DNA of 46,147 nt, taken from contig JAJJXM010000133.1 of NCBI GenBank assembly GCA_024516155.1, forward strand, positions 1 through 46,147. The letters run 5' to 3'. Source of the stretch: Pyronema omphalodes. Lineage: Eukaryota; Ascomycota; Pezizomycetes; Pezizales; Pyronemataceae. A program made the position numbers and the translations under genes. The notes under the pieces were generated by a model. It was not told where the DNA came from and did no database searches. It saw only the letters and a list, made by a program, of their open reading frames with translations. Shown in pieces: positions 9,688 through 21,474 of the stretch. Numbering within the stretch: the stretch's first letter is position 1; each line of letters opens with the position of its first letter.

Positions 9688-11803
9688 TGTGGGTAGTCTT
9701 ACTATCGAAACGAGAATATGTTGGTATGATTGCTGATACTACTAGGAAGTTCAAACGTGGGGATTTATATACTGTACAGTACGAATCATGTCCCAATTAT
9801 TCTATTTTACCGTCTACTTGAGTATAGAATTCAGTCTTTTGTATTGCACCCTATGAATACTGAATCCATTCCATAAACAGGGAAATATATTGATGATTGT
9901 GGGCCACGTCATATGTTGTATCCCGTTCTCAGTGAAAATTGATGACTGGTGGTAGCGGTGGGTATTTTCTCGCTAGAATCGCTCAAGACTGGACATTTTC
10001 TCGCATTTTCGAAATCATCAAACCAGCTGTGCACTAAAATCCGTATCTATCTCAGCATTATATACCAAGTCAAGGCAAAGGACAAAATTTTTATGTACAA
10101 CAAAGCCCTCTAGCCAATGGTCCTTCATGATTCCTTTATCTCTATCCATTACAATCAACGTCGTACACTTCGCTACCCGGTCTCGAAAAGAGGAGACTTT
10201 CCCGCTTCAGCAGAGCTGGTTCCAATTATATTGAAAGGAAGTCCGTCTTCTAGTCCTTATCGTTGGACTAAGTGTCGACAACAGGCACCCTTGCTGCAGC
10301 AGAAAGTCATACACTCCGTAATACTAATCCCTCAAATATGTCACAGCGATATCGTGATCTTAGTCCTGGTAAAAAACGATGATGACACACTGAAGGTTTG
10401 CTTTGCATTCCCAGAACTGACGCATCCTGGAATTCCCTCTGACAAAGATACAGTGACGGTTAGCGAGCTTTAGTACTCATTTCAGGTGCTGAAAGTCTGG
10501 AATAGTATTGCGCCACACTTTGTGGTTCAAAACAGCACCATTAATATTTCGACGGTTCTCATGGCCCTATTCCCTGCAATTCGACCAGTAAGAGATCTCG
10601 TATTTATTTCTCTGTCTTATGAGATGTGAGAAATAGCTCATCGTCTGAGTCTACGAGTTACTCTGATTCAATATAGTAATGAATCATGGCAAGGTCGATG
10701 ACACGCCGGAGTCCACGCCTTCGTCAACAGGTGTTGTGCATTTCGTTATTACAGTACGCGGTTAAATTTACGGATTATCGCTTGCCGCGTACTTTCTGGA
10801 GCCTAATTCCTACAGTATAGTATCCGGCATATGATGCCCAGCCATTCCATTGATATTTTAAGATTGATACCCGTCGCAGAGTTTATCTGCGACACTTGCC
10901 GAGTACGAGGTACCAATGTCAGTATTTTTGCACTTTTTGCGGCCCGTTGATGCTTTGCATTAGTCTTCCGCGTTGCTACATACAGATGGCCGGCACTATA
11001 TAGGCCACATACATACAACAGAGCATCATATGATCATTTCAAGTTGACTTATATAAGTGATGTGGCACACCAGAATTCTTCTGATAATCGTCATTTAATT
11101 GTCTTTTCATTAAGAAGAAGAACAAGCGAAGGTATTGTGCGAGAAACATAATATCCATTCAATCAATTGCCAGCCTCTGTGACTTCATCTACGCCATATT
11201 TACAATTATATCAGATTATACTCCATAACCGCGGTTTTCAAACGGTTATCGAAGTCAAGTTCAACTTATAGGCAAGAGCAAACATTGTCCAGGTGACACA
11301 CCATGAGGATGTAGAACAGCAAAATTTCCCACGGCACCCTGCAACTTATGTCCAATTCGACCCTGGTAATAAGTGGTGCAGGACCATAACTAATTCCCCC
11401 TTCTGTGCCTCCGGAATATGGATCTCCAATGCTCATTAAGGCTAAGGATGCAGAGGTTGACTCTAGGTTAATAGGGATGCAATGGGCTGCACAATAAAGA
11501 AAATAGGAAGTAAGAGACCATACAGTAGTGTCTAGACCAGAGTACTTCCAGATAGAGTACACTGAGTGCTACGCAACAGACAGGAACACGTTTCTGGTTA
11601 CATGAAACATTAGACTTTTTGCTCAAACGTGTAGACTGTCAAAGCTTCATCCCGAATACTGCGGCCTGTTGACGGAGGGTTGGCTCTAACCACAGTGTAA
11701 TCACTGCTCCTCCCAAAGTCCGCCGGCTTCGCTGAAGCGGGAACAAACTCCATGTCTTCAGCAGCTGTGTTCCAATTCGAACCATGCAAGCAGATCTTCT
11801 GTC
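9688..11803. other. Gene-poor intergenic DNA
   Basis: No convincing gene was found. A minus-strand 47-codon stretch from ATG at 11753 to TAA at 11610 has a gene-like composition (see findings) but no visible continuation. The frame at 10117-10473 (+) has no domain and a random-like composition. Confidence 0.45.
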
Positions 11804-12187
11804 TAATTCGACCCTCCCCCCCCCCCCCCCCCCCCAGCAAGAAACACGAGGTTATAATCCCCCCAATGCCCCTACAGTCATCCCTAGTCTGTTTGGCCGA
11901 GTAGTGGGGTGCTTGTAGTACTCAAGTTCCTTCGTTGATCTCCAGTTACTGTTGAGAACCGGGGTTCGATTCGCGATAGCCTCTCTAGATGATGATGGGA
12001 GCTGGCGGTTGTTGCAATAACCAGTGTTGTGCACAATCTGGTATATTCTTTTGCCGTTTTTACAAAATTTTTATTCAATCATGGCGATAAGTTGGAGATG
12101 GAAGTGTTATTTTTTGCTGGTTTGGACTTTGACTTCGTTACATACTGGCATCACGAGTGGGTGGTGATGAGGTGCGAACTGGTCACT
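11804..12187 (+). repeat. SINE-like tRNA-derived repeat, copy 1
   Basis: A segment of about 385 bp is clearly homologous to the reverse complement of 21107-21474. It contains an A-box-like TGGCCGAGTAGTGG at 11894-11907 and a B-box-like GGTTCGATTCG at 11963-11973, 69 nt apart, which is the arrangement of an RNA polymerase III internal promoter derived from a Leu/Ser-type tRNA. The would-be acceptor strands do not pair, so it is not a functional tRNA. A body of about 215 bp follows (GCTGGCGGTTGTTGCAATAA onward). A run of 20 C (11816-11835) lies inside the homologous head of this copy only. No poly-A tail or clear target-site duplication was seen. The SINE interpretation is inference; the homology and the boxes are seen directly. 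Confidence 0.72.
11894..11973 (+). promoter_or_regulatory. Internal pol III promoter-like A and B boxes in SINE-like copy 1
   Basis: The A box TGGCCGAGTAGTGG (11894-11907) and B box GGTTCGATTCG (11963-11973) match tRNA-type consensus closely; the B box differs only at the last base. The same boxes occur in copy 2 on the minus strand at 21386-21399 and 21320-21330. Conservation of both boxes between copies that differ elsewhere supports past pol III transcription. Confidence 0.6.
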
Positions 12188-14649
12188 TTCATCATCGCCT
12201 CGTCAACCACCCCGCCACGGCCTATACAAACCGCGATTACCACAATCCTTATCTTGCCAAAATATCTTCTTTAACATTTCTTCATGTCAAATATAATACC
12301 ACCACTTCCCTCGCAGCTACTCTAAATCTACACAAGCGTTGTTGACATGAGTGATAATTCCTGACTGCCATTACAATCTTACCAACTTTATGCTATCGGT
12401 GAATCCAGAATATCTATATGCCTACGCAACAGCCTTATTTTTAAAACAATTCCCACGATGGGTTACTATTATTCAAGTCAGAAGTAGACAGCTAAGACCT
12501 TTCTCTGAACGAAACGCAGTGCTATGCATTGGAAAGATTTATAACACTTTATGCCTTGTTATTGGTTGCAGGAAAACAACAGGATGAATACAAGACCGAA
12601 ATATTTTAGTTCTAAATAGCAACTGTTGACGTTTATATAATGTCCTAGAGGGACGAGAACCGCTCTATCTTTGCAAGTGTGGAAAAGATAAAGGCAAAAT
12701 AGTATTAAAGATATAGTTACAATTTTTCTCGAGAAATGTATTCCACAGGGCAAGTTATTACCTCCATGGCCAATTCAAGCCGAAATATTCCAACCCGTTC
12801 AAATGAGGACGGAATGATATAAAAAATCATCTCGTTTTTTTCCAAGCCAGAAGCCAGAAGCCATAAAACCCAATATGCCTCTCCTGGCTCTCCACGCGCA
12901 GTTACGCCTGTCTTTATAATTACCGTTCTACTAACCATCCGCTGGTCCTCATATATCCAACCAGAGCCATCACAGGCATATATGTATAACCACCAGCGAT
13001 AAAGTATCCTATTATCCAATTATCCCTACTACATCCCCGGAAATCACCTCTAACCACCCCAATAAGTTATAACCACAAAATACACACCTTCTTATCAAAG
13101 TTCCGATTCATCATCCCAACCGCCAGCTATATCCCCCCAAAAGCCTTCAATCTTATAATCACCCATGCTTTTGTTCTGATTACTACACAGGTATCCACGA
13201 AGCATATATACCGTAACTTACTAACCGTTCCAGCCACATATTAAGCATAATCAGTAATCATAAACCCCCTGTCTTACATTGTCCCTGAAGATCCGAAAAT
13301 CATGAAGACCCTGAACTTTGAAGATCCCGAAGATCATGAAGATCATGGACAAGTTCCTAAAGCTCTTGATATGATGATGCTTCGATTCATATCTCCATCA
13401 TTTATTGCTACCCTCTAAGCATCCTTCGTGTTGTGATTATCTATATCCGTCTACTATCATAACCATTCATACCCCATCTTCCATAGCAAACCTGCAATCG
13501 CGACGTTGCTCCGGCCCAGCGATGTAAAATGTAAAATGTAAGATATTAGATATTAGATACTAGAAGTAAAATATAAAATCCATGTACGCGTGTTATAATT
13601 CTATGTATTCATTCACATGCATATCTGAAGCTTTAATTACTTCTCTCCATAATCTTTTCCAATCCAATACTTTATCAAACCTTATCTCAGTGCGCACATC
13701 CCCCCAACTTCCAAGCGAGACCCTCGCCCCAAACATCTTCGGTACTATTTCTCTATTTCTCTATTTCTCTATTTCCTCATAAGCATTTTATTTTATTTTA
13801 TTTTTGTTTTTATTTTTTTTATTTCATTTTATTTTATTTTATTTTTTTTTATTATTTTTTATTTTTTTATTTTATTTTATTTTTTTTTTAGATAGATTAC
13901 TAATCCCATTTTTACGGCTTCCGAAATCGAAAGCACAAGTCGTTCTAGCGTTCTAGCATTCTAACGGGCTGGCGGGCTGGCGTTCTACATTTGTACGTAT
14001 ATACCGTCCGTCCACATAATGAGTATATAGACGATAATCATAATCATAATCACAATCCCTCCAACATCCCAGTTTAATCTCGGTTGTGGTAGCGGTTGCA
14101 GTTGAAGCATCCCAGAAGCGTTGTATGACGCGTCAGCCTCCTTGCATCTCCCATATGTTCCGACATCCGGGATGGATGTATAAAGGCGTCGTTTGCTGTA
14201 AGTGACGTTTTCCAAGCATCGAAAGCAACCACCACTCTTGATGGCATTTTACTCCTCGACTACGTATCGACACTTTGACCGAATAGCTTGCAATCGCACG
14301 GAATTACACGTACAAGACGACAATGGCGCAAATACTTATAAGAAACAAATGAATTCAATTTTGTACTCGGTTCACACATTAATACGACTTAACGACATAT
14401 ACACAGGGGCACAATAACACAATCGAGTCAACGACACCACTACCACCTCCAGTCCTCACTACCACGATCAACCACCACACCACACCACACCGCCTCCAGG
14501 GGATAGGAAAAAGTTTTTATACGAAAATGACATTACTTTATACCCAAACAAATCCAGCGTAAGCAGTTGTACAAAGACTTTGTGTTAAACGAATCGCCAA
14601 ATAAACGAATTACAAAACTCCTCTAACCCCAATTTACCGGAAATCACAT
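12188..14649. other. AT-rich intergenic DNA 3' of the glucanosyltransferase gene
   Basis: No supportable gene was found. It includes a (CTATTTCT)-type run at about 13747-13775 and a T-rich (TTTTA)n tract at 13786-13889. The last few hundred bases before 14650 are the 3' flank of the minus-strand glucanosyltransferase gene. Confidence 0.5.
13786..13889. repeat. (TTTTA)n / poly-T low-complexity tract
   Basis: This is about 105 bases made only of T and A except isolated G and C, built from TTTTA and TTTTTA units. It is simple-sequence DNA with no coding content. Confidence 0.9.
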
Positions 14650-16134
14650 TTACAAGAACATTCCAAAGACGACGGCAACAGCGGCGAGGGATCCAACCAT
14701 AGTGGTCTTGAATCCTCCAATAGCTGCGGCAGAGCTTGCACCATCAGGAAGGTCGGTGACGGGAGCACCCTCACCAACTCCTCCACCAGTGTTCTTACCG
14801 TGACCACCGGCGGCAAGAGGGGTAGTGTCGTAAGTGTGGGTGGCCTTGACAGTCTTGTCGCTGATCATCTTTCCGTCAATCTGGATGTTGTAGGTGGTGG
14901 CGCGCTGAGAAATGTCCTTAATCAACTTTCCACGGGTGACAACCGATCCCATTCCGTTCTTAATCATGTCCTTTCCGAAGGTGAAGGGGAGGGTGTGGTT
15001 GGCGACGATGTTGTCGTAAATGGGGTCGTCGGAGGCAGCACACTTCTCGGGACGAGCGGGGTTGGTGGCACCAGCGGGGATAGAGGGCTCAGCGGGAGCC
15101 TTGGCGTATGCGTCGAGAAGAGTCATGAAGTCCTTACGGGTCTTAACCGCGCCGTTCTTGGCGACGTCGACGATACCGTAGTTGTTGGCCTCCTGGGTGT
15201 ACTCGTAAACGAGACCACCAGAGAAGACACTGGTCATGTTCTCGTGGTAGAGGGATCCAATCTCCTCCCAGAGACGTGGGGGAGACTCGTTACATCCGAA
15301 CTCGGTGAAGAAGACGGGGAGAGAGTAGTCGGTGTAGTCCTCAACGAGCTTGTCGTATCCGGATCCGATGAAGGTGTTGTGTCCACACCACTGGTAGGAG
15401 TTGACTCCGAAGAAGTCAATGTATCCAACGGGTCCACACTCGAGGTACTTGGCGAGGGAGATACGGAAGTTCAAGTCATCGGCGTTGGAGTATCCGACGG
15501 GAATGACACGGGAGACCTGCTCAGTGATGTATGCCTTCATGTCACGGACAACAGCCTTGAGGTAGTTGGGAGAGGTCTTGGCTGACTCCTTCTCGAAAAC
15601 AACCTCGTTACCGGCAAGGTAAGCAAGGGTGTTGGTGTATCCAGAGAAGACCTCAATGACGGAGAAGACGTGCTTGAGGTAGTTCTCAGTGTAAGTGGTC
15701 CAGGGCTCCTGGTTGTTCAAGTGCTCCTCGGGGAGGGGACTGTTGACGTCAAGAACCAAGTAGATACCGGCAGAGGCCATCAAGGACATGCACTCATCGT
15801 GGTTGAGGGCAGGGTCAACGGAGTAGACACGGATGGTGTTGATTCCGAGCTGCTGGAAGAGGAAGATATCACGAGCACAGGTGTTGATGTCGGAGAGAGG
15901 GTCGAATCCCTTCTTGAAAGCGGCGGATCCACCGGGCTGGTAGTCGACACCACGGATCTGGGAATGTCAGCATTCCTATGCAGCATTACTGGAATATCGA
16001 ATACATACGAAGAAGGGCTTTCCGGTCTTAGCGCCAAAGAAGTGACGGTCCTTCATCACGATAGGCTCGATAGCAGCGGCAGCAGCCATGCTGACCATAG
16101 TGGTAGCAGCTGCAAGAAGAGTGCAGAATTTCAT
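14650..16134 (-). CDS. GPI-anchored 1,3-beta-glucanosyltransferase (GH72, Gas/Gel/Epd family)
   Basis: The enzyme cuts and rejoins beta-1,3-glucan chains, elongating cell-wall glucan at the outer face of the plasma membrane. The gene has two exons: exon 1 16134-16009 (42 codons) and exon 2 15957-14650. The phase-0 intron at 16008-15958 is 51 nt, GTATGT...CCCAG. The product is 477 residues. The signal peptide is about residues 1-21 (MKFCTLLAAATTMVSMAAAA). The GH72 domain starts at GKPFFIRGVDYQPGG. The acid/base Glu is in LAYLAGNEV (E160) and the nucleophile Glu in VFFTEFGCNE (E261), matching the usual positions of about 161 and 262. There is no Cys-rich CBM43 domain, so it belongs to the short class. 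The C-terminus has a small-residue omega region (GASSAAA) and a hydrophobic tail (MVGSLAAVAVVFGMFL), a GPI signal. Codon use is strongly biased, suggesting high expression. An upstream frame ends in ATGA at the start codon (see findings). Identity is very secure; the orthologue number is not assigned. Confidence 0.97.
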
Positions 16135-19100
16135 TTTGGTGGAGGTTGTGAAGTGCTATTAGATTGGTGGGTATAAGGTTGTTTCGTTGAAAGTCGTCGG
16201 TATGATAAACCGGTGGAGATGGAGCAAGCGAGAGTGGTTGCCTGTGGGCGGACGAGTCGTAACGATGGACTCCAAACGATTGTGGCAGACAGATGCTGAA
16301 GATGCGGTTGGTGATGCAGAGAAGAAGCAGAACAGAGAAGAAGAAGAAGAAAGGGAAGCGAAAAGCCGGAAAAGGGGAGATTCAAGTATGGATTGGTGTG
16401 GGCCGCCCAGACTTTGGCACGCATCGGAGCCAAGTGTTGTTGCCTCACCATCGCCAATTCTGGGGTTGTTCAGGGTGGGGTTTCCACTACGGTCTCGCGG
16501 CGGGTTTAATTCTAACCTCTAATTTCTGGCTTCTGGACGCTTGGGTTATCGCTGGGCGCGGTTGGCCAGTTTGTCTGTGGTCACTGGTGCCGCGGGATGG
16601 TGTTTTTTCTTGGGAGCTGATCAGAAGTTGGCAGAAGTTGGCAGCAGTGGACGACGATTGGGCATCGATAGCAAGGCAGTTGACTTGCAAAAACACCATT
16701 GCCACTATTCCCAGGTTATTCAACTCCTCCGTGCGGCGGCGTGCACAGCTCGTGATGCTCGTGCCCTCGTCCTACCATTTCTCCGCACGATGAAGCTATG
16801 TATTTAGTTATCGTATCAATATCAACCTTAAGTCTACTGATTTCATCATATCTTAAAAGTCCATATTCATGTGCAATTTCTTACCACGAAATTCATCCAT
16901 ATTTTTCATGAAAAATGCTTCATTTCTCATCATCATCAACCCCATCCATTCATCTTTGCATCTTCAAATTCAGCTCATCACCTTCCCTCCTCGTTTCACA
17001 CCCTCCCTGCTGCGCCCCTGAATTCTCGTCCCTTGCAGAACAACCGGGATATGCCAGCCAAACCCTCGACCGCTCCCTTGCTAGCCCGAAGAGTCTTACA
17101 CTAGCCGCAAAAAGAATTGGCGCCGCTACGTGCCCCGTGCTAAATCAGCGTGTTTTACCCGGTTCGAGAAGGGCGCAATCAACGGAGCCAACGGTGGCAG
17201 CAGCGAAAGCGCCGAAAAGCCCAAGTTTCAGGTGGGGCGTGCACTCTCGGTTGGGTGAGGCATCGCGGGGGGTGTGTGTGGTGGGAGGGGTGTACATATG
17301 GTGCTGAGGGACGGCGGGGATGTGAAGAAACGCCACAAGGCCGAAGAAACAGCGGTTGGATAGGTCCTCGTTCTGATAACGTCTCTCCTCTGTCTATTTG
17401 GATCCGCCGAGCAAAGCAAACAGGAAATGCCGCGTCATCGACCGGTATCGCTTCATCACGATCGGCAAAACAAAGACAACGAAGAAATGAAATTACTGCA
17501 TGCCGAGAGTCTTGGTGACTTGTCGGTTCGGCGTATTGCTGATTTTAGAAGGAAAATACTATACGGGAAACCATAAACGTTATGAGAAGGGGGCTCCGAA
17601 ACCGAAGTGGAAATAACGGTTGTGGCGGAGCAGCGAGCATTGTCGAGGATGCCGAGAAATAGACATACCGTGCGAGAAATAGCGTGACTGGTTATTCTTA
17701 GAAACCGTAATCTCGACAGACAGACGAATGCTTTTGCGTTTTGGATACGTAGGCTGTCTTGAGGAAACTGATGGGTCTCTGTATGATCCGTGTACGGTAC
17801 CATGGTTGCTGGCGAGCGTTGACTGGTGAGTTGATAAAGTTCCGGGGGGTTCTCAGACGATTAGATGAAACGGTAAACTTCTTGGAAGGGCACTTGAGAT
17901 TAGCAGGAGAATCCGAGAGGGTGATCGCTTATAGTACATACCCACGCGTGTGCAGCGTCCTGCCTTGTGCCTTCTGCCTTGTGCCTTCTCCAAATCCGTG
18001 AGCCTGAACCACTCACTGTAAACCGAAATCATCGCTAGCAAAAATAGATTTCAACATCCTTTAATCTCAAAATTATTGGCATTCAGCACGTACATATGTA
18101 CTTCATTATTATCACTTTTGTCGGGTTCTTACATATCAACCGACAATTGACGTAGTCTACGTATGTAGGTTACCAGCCGTGATGTACATATGATGGATCA
18201 ACAACCCGTGGTTATGGTGAATCCCAACATCGATCATATGTATCAGTAATCCCCTCGCTTCTCTATCCCCAGTTTCCTTCCAGGCTTCTGCGACTATCCA
18301 TCTACAATCTTACATCTGCAAGATAGCCGAGCCTGAAGCCGGGAGGAGGACACGCGTCCCAGATTCGCGAGTGCTGATGACAGCTGTGTATGGATGCCTG
18401 TACATTCGGATTATTATTCAGCGGCCAGCCCGTGATGATCTCGGGGGCGTCGGAAGGGTTCAGTTAACCTCAGTTCCAGCTTCTTCGGCATAGAATCCCT
18501 GTACATTTGTACCCGATCACTACAGTAACCAAAACACCGACCGACCGGCATCAATAAAACCCCCCCGAACCTTTTTTTTTTTCCAAGATCAAAAAAACAG
18601 CACAAGCACAAGCACACCGCAACACCGCACGTTTACAAAACAAATCTCGCTTCCAAAAGCACATATATGTAGTTGGAAGCACGCGCAACCAACTAACATA
18701 CCAATCGACTCCTGCCCAGGCCGAGCGTTTATGTATACATAGTCCACCATACATAAACATAAACACCCGTAATTGCAGATCCGGCACGTGTATCCGAGCA
18801 CCTGTATCCATCGAATCCACAACCGAGCACAAACCATCATCATCGATGTCTGCTACGTGCACCAGAAGGTCCGAGAGTTTCACTTAAGGCCGCAGCCCAG
18901 AAGTTTTCGTGCAAGTTGCTCGACGATAGTCCGACGATAATTGATAGTCCGACGATAGTTTGAGGATAGTTCAACGGTAGCTAGGACATCTAAGGAACAA
19001 TAAGTCCAAGCTTGAAGCTACATATTACAAGCCCGCAATAAATGGTATCAGCGTATCAGCATATCGGCATATCCATATCGTAGTATCCGGAATAATTTAA

Positions 19101-19756
19101 TCTACTAGATGGTGCTGCCATGCTGCCGGAATATCCCCGATGGTCGGTGTTGGTGTTGGTGTTGGTGTTGATGTATGCACGGTTTTTCTAGCTACCGATG
19201 GAAAAGAAATAAAAAATATGTTTCGGATGGTGTTTTGGCGGGACTGCGAGTGAGTGAGTGAGGTTTTATGTCGGAAGTGGTTTTAGGTTTTATGTCGGAA
19301 GTGATTTTCGGCATAGGACCTAAGAAATTCTGACTGTTGTCCTGGTTTAATATGTGTATACGTATGCAAATTTTCGATAATTTACATATCATCCTAGATA
19401 CCGCTGTCTAATAAAAAAAATTAAACAAAAAAATACAGTTGTCGAAATACGTACTTCTACGAGCGCTTTTGCCGTAGGATAAAGATCTCGCTTGGAATGC
19501 GCATGCGCTCTTCAGGTCTCGCTGATGAAATAAACTCGGAAGTAACTCTGCTGCTGTGCGTGGGGAATCTTGAGGTTGTGTGAAAGGTAGAAGGCGGTCG
19601 ATGAATATGGTTATAAACTTAAACTTCCTCTTCTTATGCATTCCTGAAAATCATCTAGGTTGCCCACCATCACGTATCCACCTCTGTTGTGTACCAAACC
19701 TCGGCTTATTTAATATTGTTTTATGTTGGTATTTGTTAAAGCTGCACTCGTCCACA
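16135..19756. other. Upstream region of the glucanosyltransferase gene and gene-poor DNA
   Basis: The first few hundred bases should hold the promoter and leader of the minus-strand glucanosyltransferase gene. At 16915-17307 (+) a 130-codon frame has a Ser/Arg-rich, presequence-like N-terminus (see findings), but no body of a gene follows. Short direct repeats include a TCCGACGATAG series near 18925-18960, GGTGTT units at 19145-19170, and a doubled GGTTTTATGTCGGAAGTG at about 19261-19303. No other gene was recognised. Confidence 0.45.
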
Positions 19757-19840
19757 CCCTCTGTGGTGTAGTTGGTATCACACCGGACTGTAATATTTGC
19801 TGCCATCCGTTGGTCACCGGTTCGACTCCGGTCGGAGGGA
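19757..19840 (+). tRNA. tRNA-Tyr (anticodon GTA) with 11-nt intron
   Basis: This is an 84-nt gene. The acceptor strands CCCTCTG/CGGAGGG pair fully (one T-G), with discriminator A at 19840. The T arm ACCGG-TTCGACT-CCGGT is perfect and gives a good B box. The D region GTGTAGTTGGTATCAC gives the A box. The anticodon GTA falls exactly at positions 34-36 (19790-19792). An 11-nt intron (19794-19804) follows position 37 in the canonical place; eukaryotic tRNA-Tyr genes characteristically carry one. The anticodon stem is CCGGA/TCCGT, leaving a C27-T43 mismatch at its base. After the gene, TTTTTTT at 19846 onward is a suitable pol III terminator. The frame antisense to it is a shadow. Confidence 0.94.
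19794..19804 (+). other. tRNA-Tyr intron
   Basis: The 11 nt TATTTGCTGCC between positions 37 and 38 of the tRNA would be removed by the tRNA splicing endonuclease. The boundaries follow from the numbering of the anticodon stem. Confidence 0.8.
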
Positions 19841-21106
19841 CATCCTTTTTTTCTTTCCACTCATCACCACCAGCTTCTCCAGTGTACATGCATGGGAAGT
19901 TTGAACCAATTTACCGCGGTTGAAAGAATACATACATACCCAATTCTTTGCGCTGCAGTATGTAGTATATACAGTCAAGATCCTTTTGTTCAAAGTCGGG
20001 GGGGGTGGCGGCATTTGCTGAGTTGCAGCACTGCATATGATATGATAGATGAACCCAGGGGCAGTGAAGATGGTTTCGAAGGTGCACCTCTGCCCCGAAA
20101 ATATAAGTTACTGTAGGAACCAGGAATTTCATCCAGGTGTAAATACTGTTCCAGCAACGCTGGCGGGATCATGACTGATCACTTATATTCTACTTCTTAT
20201 AGCCAGGGACTTTTTATCTCCGGAGGCGGAGAGATATTGCGATATGTGATAATGGCTTCGTAGAATACACGGTATAAACCGCGGTGGGTTACACCTTAGA
20301 TCCAGCACTTCAAACGCAGAGCCTTAGTGTGACTGTGTATTCTAGAATATAGATGGTAGCTTTACTAAACAAAAAGAGAATCATAGCTGTAATAACTCAG
20401 AACTCTCCTTCGGGGCTTCGCTATTCCTTTGAATCTGGTGCAGTTGGTATAGTGTGGTTGGTTTGGTGTATGTGTTGAGTAGTATCTGGATGTTGTTGAA
20501 AGTTGAGGGAAATGTTGGTGTTGTGTTTTATCGTTGCAGGTATGCATCGGTGGCTGGTGCTTGGTCTAATTCAGAAAGCAAGCGAGCTGGAGCTGTAGGT
20601 GTGGATGCAGGTTGACATTTTTCCCGGCTGGGGGTGGGGTATGGTAGAGACGTTCTATGATAGTACAACAAGAATCAGTATAGTAACGTCAACTGTAATG
20701 AAACGGTAAGAATTTCCCACTAAGGTTGCTGTAGAATAGTGGTGCTTCTTGAAATAATCTCGTAAATATATGAAAGGTCGGTTAGCGAGTTCGGTGGGTC
20801 GTGCTCTGAGGAAATTGCTTCAGTTGGTGTATGTATTGGGAAGTTGGTGAGAACCGTGGCGGTGGATTATGCTTAAAAACGGCCTAAATAATTCATATAG
20901 TATCAGCGGAGGTCACGGGTATGGTTGTGGGAGTTGAGGGATATACTGCTGTTTGTTCGTTATACCTAATGAGATGGTCCATGGAAAGGATTTGAGTAGT
21001 CGGTCTGGGGTTGATTAATCTGATTGGGTTTAGGGTAAAGGTTTACTGGTTTCCAAATAACATCATAGATTTGTAACGTGGTGGTCGATATATCGACCCT
21101 AGTCCC
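19841..21106. other. Gene-poor intergenic DNA
   Basis: Nothing supportable was found beyond the tRNA terminator. A G run (19998-20004) is present. Short open frames only. Confidence 0.5.
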
Positions 21107-21474
21107 AGTGACGAGTGAACACCTCGTCACCGCCCACTCGTGATGCCAGTATGTAACGAAGTAACAGTCCAAACCAGCAAAAATAACATTTCCACCTCTA
21201 ACTCATCGCCACAATTTCCTAAAAAGTCTGTAATCCCGGCAAAAGAAAACACCAGATTGTGCACAACACTGGTTATTGCAACAACCGCCAGCTCCCATCA
21301 TAATCTAGAGAGGCTATCGCGAATCGAACCGCGGTTCTCAACAGCAACTGGAGATCTACGAAGGAACTTGAGCACTACAAGCACCCCACTACTCGGCCAA
21401 ACAGACTAGGGATGATTGTATGGGCATTTGGATGGTTATGAATTGATGTTCCTTGAGAGCAGGGGTCGAATTGG
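21107..21474 (-). repeat. SINE-like tRNA-derived repeat, copy 2 (inverted relative to copy 1)
   Basis: The reverse complement aligns along its full length with 11804-12187, including the head, the A box (21386-21399), B box (21320-21330) and the long body with the shared GCATCACGAGTGGG segment. By eye about 80 to 90 percent of bases match. It lacks the 20-C run of copy 1 and has CTGCTCTCAAGGAAC in that place. The shared ends are at about 21107 and 21474. It is about 9.3 kb from copy 1, in opposite orientation. Confidence 0.72.

Noticed and set aside
10117..10473. 118-codon plus frame
   Set aside because: No domain, no intron signals, and amino-acid composition like random translation of AT-rich DNA.
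11880..11985. Possible functional Leu/Ser-type tRNA in SINE-like copy 1
   Set aside because: A and B boxes are good, but the 7-nt acceptor strands do not pair and the T stem is poor, so a tRNA-derived repeat fits better.
14800..15585. 261-codon open frame on the plus strand
   Set aside because: It is exactly antisense to the glucanosyltransferase exon. It is Val/Gly/Asp/Glu-rich because of the strong codon bias of the real gene, and has no domain.
19651..19860. 69-codon minus frame containing CPSDRSRTGDQ
   Set aside because: It is antisense to tRNA-Tyr; this is the usual false peptide from the T arm of a tRNA gene.
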